64,000 nt of DNA, taken from contig NZ_KQ948740.1 in NCBI RefSeq assembly GCF_001514195.1, positions 62,001-126,000 of the forward strand, read 5' to 3'. The stretch is from Streptomyces griseorubiginosus. GTDB lineage: Bacteria; Actinomycetota; Actinomycetes; Streptomycetales; Streptomycetaceae. Numbering within the stretch: the first letter of the stretch is position 1; the number at the start of each line of letters is the position of its first letter. The translations under genes were made by a program, and so were the position numbers. Positions 24,377-32,897 of the stretch are shown one piece after another. The notes under the pieces were generated by a model that ran no database searches, had not been told where the DNA came from, and saw only the letters and a list, made by a program, of their open reading frames with translations.

Positions 24377-25668
24377 AACGGGTCCTTGGCGGGTGGGAGG
24401 GGCAGCTCGGTGGAGACGAGGAAGCCGCCCTCGGGGCGGCTGCCCGCGGAGAGCCGGCCGCCGACGGCGAGGGCACGTTCTCGCATGCCGATCAGGCCGT
24501 AACCGGGCGGTCGGTCCCCGACAGCGGACCCGCGCGACGCCGTAGAAGCGGTGGACACCGTGGTCGTGGTGGACGCCGTAGACCCGGTGGACGCCGGAGA
24601 CGTCCTGGCCGAGGTGGCGGCCGGCCGGGCACCTCCTCCGTCGTCCGCGACGGTGACCGTCACGCGGTCGCGGTTCCAGACGAGGCCCACCCGGGCGCTG
24701 CCGGTGCCGGCGTGCTTGGTCACGTTGGTCAGGGCTTCCTGGACGATGCGATAGGCGGTCAGGTCCACTCCCGGTGGCAGCGGCCTGGCCGTGCCCTCCT
24801 GGTGCAACGACACCTCCAGACCCGCGCGGCGGAAGGAATCGAGGAGCGTGGGGAGCCGGGACAGCCCGGGTGCCGGTTCGGCGGGCGCGGCCGCGTCCCC
24901 GGACTGCCGTAGCAGACCGACCGTGGCCCGCAGGTCGTCGAGCGCGACGGCGGTGGTCTCCACGAGCTCCTTGAGGCTCTTGCGGGTCTGCTCCGGGCGG
25001 CTGTCGAAGAGGTGGGCGGCGACCGTGGCCTGCGCGTTGGCCAGGGTGATCTGATGCGCCACCAGGTCGTGCAGTTCCCGCGCGATGCGCACGCGTTCCT
25101 CGCCCACTCTGCGGCGCGCCTCGCTGTCCCGGCTCTCCTCGGCCCGCCGGGCCCGCTCCTCCACGGCCGCCAGGTAGGCCCGCCGGTTCTGCGCCGAGTG
25201 CCCCAGCACACCGGCCACCACCGGGAACGCCGCCACCAGTGCCACCCTGCTCGCGTCCTGCCACGACAGGGCCCCGAGCAAGGGGGCGGAGGCGACCAGC
25301 AGTGCCGCGGAGATGAGCAGCACCGCGCTCGCCGCACGCCGTTCGGTGCGTGCGGTGAGCGCGTAGGAGTAGGCGGCGATCACCGTGGGCACCACGAGGA
25401 GCGGACTCAGCAGGAGGCCCAGGGACGGCCCCAGGACCGCCCCCACGGTCGTGGCCGCCATGACGGCCGGCGGCGCCCGGTGCCGCAACGGCAGCACGGC
25501 ACACGTCACCAGGGCGAGGAGCCAGGCGGCGGCAGTGGGCGCCGAGAGCCTGCTGCCGTCGTCCTGCACCATACCGCCGAGCAGGCACAGCGCGAACGCC
25601 GTCGCCGTGATCGCTCCCTCCCGCCACCACGTGCCCCGTGGTCGCGGGCCGCCGCCACTCGTCGTCAT
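24373..25668 (-). CDS. Sensor histidine kinase (HisKA_3 type) with repeat insertion in ATP lid
   Basis: 431 aa. ATG 25668 lies eight bases after the MMPL stop. About five to six N-terminal membrane segments precede a dimerisation helix with phospho-acceptor His200 (ARELHDLVAHQ) and a HATPase domain (EALTNVTKHA N-box, VADDGGG G1, GYGLIGMRERA G2). Between G1 and G2, the ATP lid carries an unusual Ser/Thr/Ala-rich insertion of about 35 residues built on an 18-bp tandem repeat (residues about 359-378). The insertion is in frame and the catalytic boxes are intact, so the protein is probably active, but lid dynamics could differ from relatives. Confidence 0.92.
   Translation of the reverse strand: MTTSGGGPRPRGTWWREGAITATAFALCLLGGMVQDDGSRLSAPTAAAWLLALVTCAVLPLRHRAPPAVMAATTVGAVLGPSLGLLLSPLLVVPTVIAAYSYALTARTERRAASAVLLISAALLVASAPLLGALSWQDASRVALVAAFPVVAGVLGHSAQNRRAYLAAVEERARRAEESRDSEARRRVGEERVRIARELHDLVAHQITLANAQATVAAHLFDSRPEQTRKSLKELVETTAVALDDLRATVGLLRQSGDAAAPAEPAPGLSRLPTLLDSFRRAGLEVSLHQEGTARPLPPGVDLTAYRIVQEALTNVTKHAGTGSARVGLVWNRDRVTVTVADDGGGARPAATSARTSPASTGSTASTTTTVSTASTASRGSAVGDRPPGYGLIGMRERALAVGGRLSAGSRPEGGFLVSTELPLPPAKDPL
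24542..24595. repeat. Three 18-bp tandem repeats inside the kinase ATP lid
   Basis: Units start at 24542, 24560 and 24578 and share the pattern GTRGNNSYGGTGGACRCC on the plus strand. In the kinase frame they code for six-residue units of the type A/V-S-T-x-S/T-T. Confidence 0.85.
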
Positions 25669-25675
25669 GGCCGGC

Positions 25676-27910
25676 TCAGTCCCGGCCGACCGGCAGCTGT
25701 CGTACCGACGTGTCCGACTCGCGCGCGGGGCCCGGGACATGACCGCTCAGTGCCTCACCCTCGATGTCCACGTTCGGCAGCACACGGTCGAGGATACGGG
25801 GCAGCCACCAGGCCCGGCGGCCGAGCAGGGCGAGGACCGCGGGGGCGATCGCCATCCGGACCACGAAGGCGTCGAAGGCGACGGCGGCGGCGAGGCCGAC
25901 GCCCATCGTCTGGATGGTCGGGTTGCTCATCCCGATGAATCCGGCGAACACGCTGGTCATGATGATCGCCGCGGCGGCCACCACGCGTCCGCTGTGCCGG
26001 AAGCCGCTGACGATCGCCTCGCCGGGGGACGCGCCGTGGACGTGGGCCTCGCGCATCCTGCTGAGCAGGAAGACCTCGTAGTCCATGGCGAGGCCGAAGA
26101 CGATCCCGATGATGAGGATCGGCATGAGCGACATGACCGGTCCGGTCTGTTCGACGCCGATCAGACCGGCTGCCCAGCCCCATTGGAAGACGGCGACGAG
26201 GACACCGAAGGCGGCCCCCACGGACAGCAGGAAGCCGAGCGCGGCCTTGACCGGGACCAGGATCGAGCGGAAGACCACCGTCAGCAGGAGCACCGCCAGG
26301 CCGATGACCACGGTGAGATAGGGAACGAGGGCGTCGGACATGGCTTCGGAGATGTCGATGTTCATCGCGGTGGTGCCGGTCACCAGCACGTCGGCGCCGG
26401 TGTCGACCTCCACACCGGAGGCGGCGTCGCGGAGCGTGTGCACCAGGTCCTTGGTCTCGCCGCTGTTCGGGGCGGTCCGTGGGACGGCGGTGAGCACGGC
26501 GGTGTCCTCGGTACGGCTGAGCACCGGCTCACCGACCGACGCGATCCCGTGGACCGCCCGTACCATGCTGACGACCAGGTCCGCGGTGGCCCGGGTGTCC
26601 GCGGACCCCGACATGTCGACGACCACGGTCAGGGGGCCGTTGAAGCCGGGGCCGAACCCTTCGGACAGCAGGTCGTAGGCGCGGCGCTGGGTGGTCTCCA
26701 CCGACTTGGACTCGTCGCCGGGCAGCCCGAGTTCGAGGCTCAGCGCGGGGAGGGCGACGGCACCGAGACCGAGTCCGGTGATCATGAGCACGGCCACCGG
26801 GCGGCGCAGCACGAACCGCGCCCAGCGGGTGCCGAGACCGGGCCAGCCCCCGGCGGCTGCCGGGTGGGTGCCTCCCGGGCGGGTGGCCTTGCGGACGGCG
26901 CGGGACAGCACCCGCCGGCCGAAGAATCCGAACAGGGCGGGCACCAGGGTCAGTGCGACGAGGACGGCGAGGGCCACGGCTCCCGCTCCTCCGAGACCCA
27001 TCTTGGTGAGCTCGGGGATTCCGACGACTCCCAGTCCGACCAGCGCGATGAAGACGGTCGCGCCGGCGAAGACCACCGCGGATCCGGCCGTGCCCACCGC
27101 ACGGCCCGCGGCCTCCTCCGGGTCGACGCCCCGGGCGCGCTCGTCACGGAACCGGGAGGTGATGAAGAGTGCGTAGTCGATGCCGACCGCGAGGCCCAGC
27201 ATCAGCGTCAGGATGGCGACGGTGGACGTCAGGCCCAGCGGCGCGGCCAGCGCGGAGACCAGGCCGAAGGCGATGGCCACGCCGACGAAGGCGGTGAGCA
27301 GCGACAGTCCGGCCGCGACCAGCGATCCGAGGGCGAGGACCAGCACCACGGCCGCCACCACCACGCCGATGATCTCCGTCGTGCCGCCCATCGCCTCTTC
27401 CGCGTCCAGGGCCGAGCCGCCGATCTCCACGGTCAGTCCGGCGTCCCGGGCCTGGCCCGCGGCGCTCTCGAGCGCGGTCCTCGTCTGCGCGGTCAGGTCG
27501 ACGGCGTCCGCGGTGTAGGTGACCGTGGAGTAGGCGATGGTGCCGTCCTCGCTGACGGCACCGCTCTCATAGGGGTCGGTGGTCGACGCGACCTGCGGGC
27601 CCCCGTCCAGCGAGCCGAGCGCGTCCTCGACGGCCGCCTTGTTCTGCCGGGCCGTCACCCGCTGCCCGTCCGGGGCCTGGAACACCAGACGGGCTTCCGC
27701 GCCCTGGGAGTTGCTCTGCGGGAAGCGCTGGTCGAGCAGGTCGAACGCCTTCTGCGACTCGGTGCCGGGCATGGAGAGGTCCTCGTCCTCCGCGGCCGGT
27801 GCCAGGGCTGCGGCCGCGATCGCCAGCAGCAGGGCTCCCAGCCACAGTCCGCCCACGAGCCGGCGCCGCCGGAAGGCCCACCGTCCGATCCGGTAAAGAA
27901 AAGCAGCCAC
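25676..27910 (-). CDS. MMPL-family RND-type exporter
   Basis: About 744 aa. GTG 27910 has GGAG ten bases upstream; an ATG at 27997 would add a poorly supported leader. The layout is that of MMPL proteins: one N-terminal helix, a large extracytoplasmic loop (about 40-170), five to six helices including GLAVGIDYALFITSRFRDER, a second loop, and a second helix bundle with GLAMDYEVFLLSRMREA. The paired G-x-x-x-D-Y motifs are the proton-relay signatures. MMPL transporters export lipids or hydrophobic compounds. It heads an operon with its own kinase and response regulator. Confidence 0.88.
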   Translation of the reverse strand: MAAFLYRIGRWAFRRRRLVGGLWLGALLLAIAAAALAPAAEDEDLSMPGTESQKAFDLLDQRFPQSNSQGAEARLVFQAPDGQRVTARQNKAAVEDALGSLDGGPQVASTTDPYESGAVSEDGTIAYSTVTYTADAVDLTAQTRTALESAAGQARDAGLTVEIGGSALDAEEAMGGTTEIIGVVVAAVVLVLALGSLVAAGLSLLTAFVGVAIAFGLVSALAAPLGLTSTVAILTLMLGLAVGIDYALFITSRFRDERARGVDPEEAAGRAVGTAGSAVVFAGATVFIALVGLGVVGIPELTKMGLGGAGAVALAVLVALTLVPALFGFFGRRVLSRAVRKATRPGGTHPAAAGGWPGLGTRWARFVLRRPVAVLMITGLGLGAVALPALSLELGLPGDESKSVETTQRRAYDLLSEGFGPGFNGPLTVVVDMSGSADTRATADLVVSMVRAVHGIASVGEPVLSRTEDTAVLTAVPRTAPNSGETKDLVHTLRDAASGVEVDTGADVLVTGTTAMNIDISEAMSDALVPYLTVVIGLAVLLLTVVFRSILVPVKAALGFLLSVGAAFGVLVAVFQWGWAAGLIGVEQTGPVMSLMPILIIGIVFGLAMDYEVFLLSRMREAHVHGASPGEAIVSGFRHSGRVVAAAAIIMTSVFAGFIGMSNPTIQTMGVGLAAAVAFDAFVVRMAIAPAVLALLGRRAWWLPRILDRVLPNVDIEGEALSGHVPGPARESDTSVRQLPVGRD

Positions 27911-28204
27911 CTGTTGATCACTCCAGACACCGGTAGGAACGGGAACATGCGGGATTCGCACGCCCCCAACCCTTCCTCCCGGCATCCGCCCGGACATCGT
28001 CCTGCGCCGCCGTCTTCCCCTGGTGCACCGGGACCGTTCGGCAAGGGGCCCTGGTGCCGACGCACTACAGCCACGCGTTGCAGCCGTGGGGCGGGGCGGG
28101 GTGGCGTCGGTGTGCGTCGCTGTCTGGCCCTACGAACCCCAGGGGCCCGGAGTCCTGACCGGCTTGCAGTCCCCTTCCGACTCGATGAGCACCGGCCTCA
28201 CACT
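27911..28204. other. Intergenic region upstream of MMPL gene
   Basis: About 290 bp between the MMPL start and the end of the ROK gene, both on the minus strand. It should hold the promoter of the MMPL operon. I see no convincing gene, no long dyad and no clear -35/-10 pair; codon-position composition does not favour any frame. Confidence 0.5.
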
Positions 28205-29449
28205 TCAGCCCGTCACATCCGTCAGCATCCGCCACCCCGGCGCGTAGTTTCCGTGCAGTACCAGTGACGCCGCCCCGACCGCGCCCACCGTCTCGCCGAT
28301 CACGCTCTGTTCGACGGTGACCGGCCGGATCGTACGGGCGACGGAGGTGCGGTTGACGGCGGACTCGACCTCCTCGCGGATGATCGGTTCGATGCCGCGC
28401 AGTGCCTCGCCGCCGAGGACGACCCGGCTGACGTCGAGGAGGCTGGCGGCGCCGCGCGCGGCTTCTCCGATGCGGCGCGCGGCCCGTCGTACGACATCGC
28501 AGGCGTCGGCGTCGGCCGCGCGGGCCGCTCGGCGCAGGGCCTTCCAGTCGTCGTGCACGGCGTCGGGCGTGCCGGTGAGGCCGATCCGGTCGGCGGCCGC
28601 GCGGCCGTGCAGGCGGAGCAGGTCGTCGATGATCGCGGCCGGGCTGGCGTACGGGCCGAGACAGTCCAGGGCGCCGCAGTGGCAGACCCGGTCGCCGGGT
28701 TCCACCGCCATGTGCCCGAACTCGCCCGCGTTGCCCGAATCGCCGTGCAGGACGGTGTTGTTGAGGACGATCCCGGCGCCGACCCCCGTGCCGAGGTAGA
28801 GGAAGAGGAAGCTGCCCGCCCGGTCGGCGCCGCCGATCCAGCGTTCGCCGATGGCGGCGGCGGTGGCGTCGTTGTCGAGGGCGACGGGCAGACCGGTGGC
28901 CTCGGCGAACATGTCGGCGAGGGGCACGCGGCCCCAGCCGGGGAAGTTCGGCGGTGAGACCACCGCGCCGGTGGTGCCGTCGAGGGGGCCGGGCGCGGCG
29001 ATGCCGAGGCCGAGGAGGCGGGCGCGGTCCACGGCGCTGCGGTCGAGGAGGCGTCCGGTGGTGCGGGCGACGCGGTCCACGACGTCGGCCGGGTCGCCGG
29101 GGTCGGTGAGTCTCAGGCGGCGGCTGCCGATGACCTGGCCGGCCAGGTCGACCACCACGATGACGGCGGCGTCGGGATCGAGGTGGACGCCGACCGCGCA
29201 GGCGCCCTCGGCGCGCAGGGTCAGCAGGGTGCGCCGCTTGCCGCCGCTGGAGGGGGCCTGCCCCGACTCGGCGACCAGGCCGGCGTCGAGGAGCTTGCGG
29301 ACGACGTTGGAGACGGTCTGGTTGGTCAGGCCGGTGAGCGCGGCCAGCTCGACCCGGCTCACCTGGCCGGTGGTGCGGATGGCGTCCAGGACCACGGCCT
29401 GGTTGTAGCCGCCGACCCGCGGCAGATTGGTCCCGCTGAGCATCGTCAT
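28205..29449 (-). CDS. ROK-family transcriptional repressor of the mannoside operon
   Basis: 414 aa. ATG 29449 follows GGAGGTGAGGGG. A winged helix-turn-helix (RVELAALTGLTNQTVSNVVRKL, about residues 31-52) is followed by a ROK sugar-kinase-like domain with the phosphate loop and ROK signature region (LYLGTGVGAGIVLNN, GNAGEFGHMAVE) and the zinc cluster CHCGALDC. Such NagC/XylR-type proteins bind a sugar or sugar phosphate and release their operator. It is transcribed divergently from the ABC importer and GH38 mannosidase genes, and a palindrome lies inside the importer promoter, so local repression relieved by a mannoside-derived sugar is the simplest reading. Confidence 0.92.
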   Translation of the reverse strand: MTMLSGTNLPRVGGYNQAVVLDAIRTTGQVSRVELAALTGLTNQTVSNVVRKLLDAGLVAESGQAPSSGGKRRTLLTLRAEGACAVGVHLDPDAAVIVVVDLAGQVIGSRRLRLTDPGDPADVVDRVARTTGRLLDRSAVDRARLLGLGIAAPGPLDGTTGAVVSPPNFPGWGRVPLADMFAEATGLPVALDNDATAAAIGERWIGGADRAGSFLFLYLGTGVGAGIVLNNTVLHGDSGNAGEFGHMAVEPGDRVCHCGALDCLGPYASPAAIIDDLLRLHGRAAADRIGLTGTPDAVHDDWKALRRAARAADADACDVVRRAARRIGEAARGAASLLDVSRVVLGGEALRGIEPIIREEVESAVNRTSVARTIRPVTVEQSVIGETVGAVGAASLVLHGNYAPGWRMLTDVTG

Positions 29450-29511
29450 CTGATCCCCTCACCTCCGCCGCCCGGCGGCGCCCCAGGGCGAAAGTTTACA
29501 TACTCGAAGCA

Positions 29512-29540
29512 TTGACTTCATCCATCAAATGGATTTAGCT
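29512..29540 (+). promoter_or_regulatory. Promoter with embedded palindromic operator for the sugar ABC operon
   Basis: TTGACT (29512-29517) and TTAGCT (29535-29540) form a -35/-10 pair with a 17-base spacer. A perfect dyad ATCCAT-CAA-ATGGAT (29520-29534) fills that spacer, an ideal place for a repressor to block RNA polymerase. The divergent ROK regulator is the obvious candidate ligand. Confidence 0.55.
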
Positions 29541-29673
29541 GACGCCCACAAAATCCGGCCTTCCAGGCCAGTCAGCGCAAGGTGGCGCCGAGCGTGGGGC
29601 GCCGTCGGCCTGGCCTTACGGCCCCAGAAAACTCGCGGCTTTCCCTCAGGTTTCGCGTCCCGGAGGAACCACT

Positions 29674-31053
29674 GTGCGCTCGAGAATCGTCACCACCGCG
29701 GTCTTCACCGCCGCCACCGCCCTGGCCGTCGCCGGCTGCGGTTCGGGCTCGTCAGGCAGCTCGGCCAAGTCCATCAAGGTCGTCTACTGGCAGAACCTGG
29801 ACAGCACCAACAAGCTCCAGGCCACCTTCCTCGCCTCGATGGTGAAGGAGTTCACCCAGGCCAACCCGGGCACCAAGGTGACCCTCGTCCCGGTGGTCGC
29901 CTCCGAGAACGACTACTACACCAAGCTCCAGCTGATGATGCGCTCCCCCGCGACCGCGCCCGACCTGGTCTACGAGGACACCGCGCTGATCAACTCCGAC
30001 ATCGCGGGCGGCTACCTCAAGCCGCTGGACGCCTACACCGCGAAGTGGGCCGACTGGTCGCAGTACGCCAAGGCGGCCAAGGGCGCGGTGACCGGCGCCT
30101 CCGACGGCAAGGTCTACGCCGTGCCGGACGACACCGACACCCGCGGGATCTGGTACAACAAGCAGCTCCTCCAGAAGGCCGGGATCCCGGTCCCCTGGCA
30201 GCCCAAGACCTGGGCCGACGTCATCGCCGCCGCCAAGAAGATCAAGGCGAAGCTGCCCGGCGTCACCCCGCTGAACCTCTACACCGGTCAGGCGGGCGGC
30301 GAGGCGTCCTCCATGCAGGGCTTCGAGATGCTGCTGTACGGCACCCCGGCCGCCGACAAGTCGCTCTACGACGCCTCGCAGAAGAAGTGGGTGGTGGGCG
30401 GCCAGGGCTTCAAGGACTCGCTGGACTTCGTGCACACCGTGTACAGCGAGGGTCTCGGCCCGTCGAAGGAGCAGGCGCTGGGCGCCAACTTCGGCACCGC
30501 CGTGGGCACCGAACTCATCCCCGAGGGCAAGCTGGCGATCGACATAGACGGCTCCTGGATGCCCAACAACTGGAGTGACGCGGCGGCCAAGCCGTGGAAG
30601 CAGTGGCAGTCGGTGATGGGCACCGCGGCGATGCCCACGCAGAACGGTCAGGCGCCGGGCCGCACCAGCATGTCGGGCGGCTGGGCCTGGTCGATCCCGG
30701 CGAAGGCCAAGAACCCCGACCTGGCCTGGAAGTTCCTGTCGACCACGCTCCAGACGAAGACCAACGCGGCGAAGTGGAACGTGACCAACGCGAACATCGC
30801 GGTGCGCACGGACGTGGCCTCCGACCCGGCGTACCTGAACTCGGTGCCGACCAACAAGTTCTTCACCGAGCTGGTCGCCGACACCCACTACCGGCCCGGG
30901 CTGCCCGAGTACAACCAGGTGTCGACCGCGATCCAGAAGGCCATGGAGTCGGTGACCACCGGTCAGGCCTCCGTGGACAAGGCCGCCTCGACGTTCGATA
31001 ACGATGTCAAGGCAGCCGTGGGCGACGACAAGACCGTGGAGGGCACTTCGTGA
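29674..31053 (+). CDS. ABC sugar importer, solute-binding lipoprotein
   Basis: 459 aa. GTG 29674 follows GGAGGAACCACT. The lipobox LAVAGC places the lipidated cysteine at Cys22. The rest is a MalE/UgpB-type (family 1) binding protein, with the characteristic N-terminal strand KVVYWQNLDS and the GGWAWSIPAKAKNPDLAWKF segment. It captures an oligosaccharide outside the membrane and delivers it to the two permeases that follow. No ATPase gene is present in the operon, as usual in streptomycetes where a shared MsiK-type ATPase serves many importers. The GH38 enzyme downstream suggests an alpha-mannoside ligand. Confidence 0.92.
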   Translation: MRSRIVTTAVFTAATALAVAGCGSGSSGSSAKSIKVVYWQNLDSTNKLQATFLASMVKEFTQANPGTKVTLVPVVASENDYYTKLQLMMRSPATAPDLVYEDTALINSDIAGGYLKPLDAYTAKWADWSQYAKAAKGAVTGASDGKVYAVPDDTDTRGIWYNKQLLQKAGIPVPWQPKTWADVIAAAKKIKAKLPGVTPLNLYTGQAGGEASSMQGFEMLLYGTPAADKSLYDASQKKWVVGGQGFKDSLDFVHTVYSEGLGPSKEQALGANFGTAVGTELIPEGKLAIDIDGSWMPNNWSDAAAKPWKQWQSVMGTAAMPTQNGQAPGRTSMSGGWAWSIPAKAKNPDLAWKFLSTTLQTKTNAAKWNVTNANIAVRTDVASDPAYLNSVPTNKFFTELVADTHYRPGLPEYNQVSTAIQKAMESVTTGQASVDKAASTFDNDVKAAVGDDKTVEGTS

Positions 31054-31979
31054 CCGCCCTCGCCCCGGCGCCTCACGGGACCGGCGCAGGCCGCCGGTCC
31101 CGCGGGGCGCCCACCCCCGTCGTCCGCTCCCTGCTGCGGGGTCTGCCGACGGTCCCGGCCGTGGTCCTGCTGGCGGTGTTCCTGGCCGGCCCGATCGCGT
31201 ACTGCGTGTACTACGCGTTCACCGACATGCAGCTCACCGGGGCCTCCGGCACCCACTTCGCAGGCCTCGACAACTTCACCCGGGCGCTGAAGGACACCGA
31301 CTTCCTCAACGCGATGTGGCTCACGCTGGTGTTCGTGGTCGGCTCCGCGGTGGTCGGCCAGAACACCCTCGGGCTCGCGCTCGCGGTCCTGATGCAGAAG
31401 GCGACCAAGCCGGTCAGGGCGGTGGTGAACGGGGTGGTCATCGCCGCGTGGGTGCTGCCCGAGGTGGTCGCCGGCTATCTGATGTACGCCTTCTTCTACA
31501 ACGAGGGCTCGCTCAACTCGCTGCTGGACGCGCTCCATCTGCCGGACCAGAACTGGCTGTACACGATGCCGATCCTCGCGGTGTGCCTGGCCAACGTGTG
31601 GCGCGGCACCGCGTTCTCCCTGATGGTCTTCACCGCGGCCATCAGCGACGTGCCCCAGGAGCTGGTGGAGGCCGCCGAGATGGACGGGGCGGGTCCCTGG
31701 CAGCGGCTGTGGCGGGTCGTCCTGCCCGTGATCAGGCCGTCGATCCTGACGAACCTGATGCTGATCACGCTCCAGACGCTGTCCGTCTTCGGGCTGATCT
31801 ACACGATGACCCGCGGCGGCCCGGGCAACAAGAGCGAGACGCTGCCGATCTTCATGTACCAACAGGCCTTCCAGAACAGCCTGATCGGCTACGGCACCGC
31901 CATCGCGCTCGTCCTGCTGGTGGTCGGCGCGCTGTTCTCCGTCGTGTACATCCGGCTGCTGAAACTGGAGGAGGACTGA
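31050..31979 (+). CDS. ABC sugar importer permease (MalF type)
   Basis: 309 aa. GTG 31050 overlaps the binding-protein stop by four bases. Six hydrophobic segments are visible, and the cytoplasmic EAA loop that docks the ATPase is ELVEAAEMDGAGPWQRLWRV. The segment FGLIYTMTRGGPGNKSETLP before the last helix is a MalF-like hallmark. Partner of the permease that starts at the last base of its stop codon. Confidence 0.93.
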   Translation: MTALAPAPHGTGAGRRSRGAPTPVVRSLLRGLPTVPAVVLLAVFLAGPIAYCVYYAFTDMQLTGASGTHFAGLDNFTRALKDTDFLNAMWLTLVFVVGSAVVGQNTLGLALAVLMQKATKPVRAVVNGVVIAAWVLPEVVAGYLMYAFFYNEGSLNSLLDALHLPDQNWLYTMPILAVCLANVWRGTAFSLMVFTAAISDVPQELVEAAEMDGAGPWQRLWRVVLPVIRPSILTNLMLITLQTLSVFGLIYTMTRGGPGNKSETLPIFMYQQAFQNSLIGYGTAIALVLLVVGALFSVVYIRLLKLEED

Positions 31980-32872
31980 TGGCCGCCGTAGCCACTCCCC
32001 CCGCGAGGACGGTGGACAAGGCCCCGGTGGCGCCGAGTCGCCCACGCGGGCGCCGGGTGCGCCCCGGGCGCCTCTCCGTCAACCTGGTCCTGCTCGCCGT
32101 GTCCGTGCTGTACGTCCTGCCGCTGCTGTGGATGCTGCTGGCCTCGGTGAGCGACACCAACTCCTTCCGGCTGAAGTGGCCTTCGGCGCTCACGCTCGAC
32201 AACTTCGACGCGGTGCTCAACGTCGACACCACCTACCGGCCGATGCTCAACAGCCTGCTGCTGTGCGGTTTCGGCACAGCGGTGACCGTGGTGGCGTCCG
32301 TCCTGTGCGCCTATCCACTTTCCCGCTACCGGTCGCGGGTGCGGCGGCCGTTCCTCTACACGATCCTGTTCTCCACGGGGCTGCCGATCACGGCCGTGAT
32401 GATCCCCGTCTACAGCATGTTCGTGCAGCTGAACCTGATCGACTCGATGCCGGGGACGACCCTGTTCCTGGCCGCGTCCGCGCTGCCGTTCGGGATCTGG
32501 CTGATGAAGAACTTCATGGACGGTGTCCCGATCGTCCTGGAGGAGGCCGCCCGTATCGACGGCGCGAACACCATGCAGGTGCTGTGGCGGGTGGTCCTGC
32601 CGCTGATGCGGCCCGGCGTCATGGTGGTCACCATCTTCACGTTCATCGGCATGTGGGGGAACTTCTTCGTCCCCTTCATCCTGCTGCTGTCGCCGGAGAA
32701 ACTCCCCGCCTCGGTCAGCGTGTTCACCTTCCTCAGCGCCCACGACCAGACGCAGTACGGGCAGTTGTCGGCGTTCTCCCTCCTCTACTCGATGCCCGTC
32801 GTCCTGCTCTATCTGCTGCTGGCCCGCAAGCTCGGCGGCGGCTTCGCGCTCGGCGGCGCGCTCAAGGGCTGA
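31979..32872 (+). CDS. ABC sugar importer permease (MalG type)
   Basis: 297 aa. The ATG shares one base with the upstream stop (TGATG). Six membrane segments; the EAA loop is VLEEAARIDGANTMQVLWRV. The segment GLPITAVMIPVYSMFVQLNL and the terminal GGFALGGALKG are typical of MalG-like subunits. It completes the membrane core of the importer with the MalF-type gene; the ATPase is missing from this locus. Confidence 0.93.
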   Translation: MAAVATPPARTVDKAPVAPSRPRGRRVRPGRLSVNLVLLAVSVLYVLPLLWMLLASVSDTNSFRLKWPSALTLDNFDAVLNVDTTYRPMLNSLLLCGFGTAVTVVASVLCAYPLSRYRSRVRRPFLYTILFSTGLPITAVMIPVYSMFVQLNLIDSMPGTTLFLAASALPFGIWLMKNFMDGVPIVLEEAARIDGANTMQVLWRVVLPLMRPGVMVVTIFTFIGMWGNFFVPFILLLSPEKLPASVSVFTFLSAHDQTQYGQLSAFSLLYSMPVVLLYLLLARKLGGGFALGGALKG

Positions 32873-32897
32873 CTCCCCCCACCTGTACGGAGACGTG

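Noticed and set aside
27911..28204. A short plus-strand ORF (28023-28247) in the MMPL upstream region
   Set aside because: No ribosome site, no recognisable motif, and it runs into the end of the ROK gene on the opposite strand.
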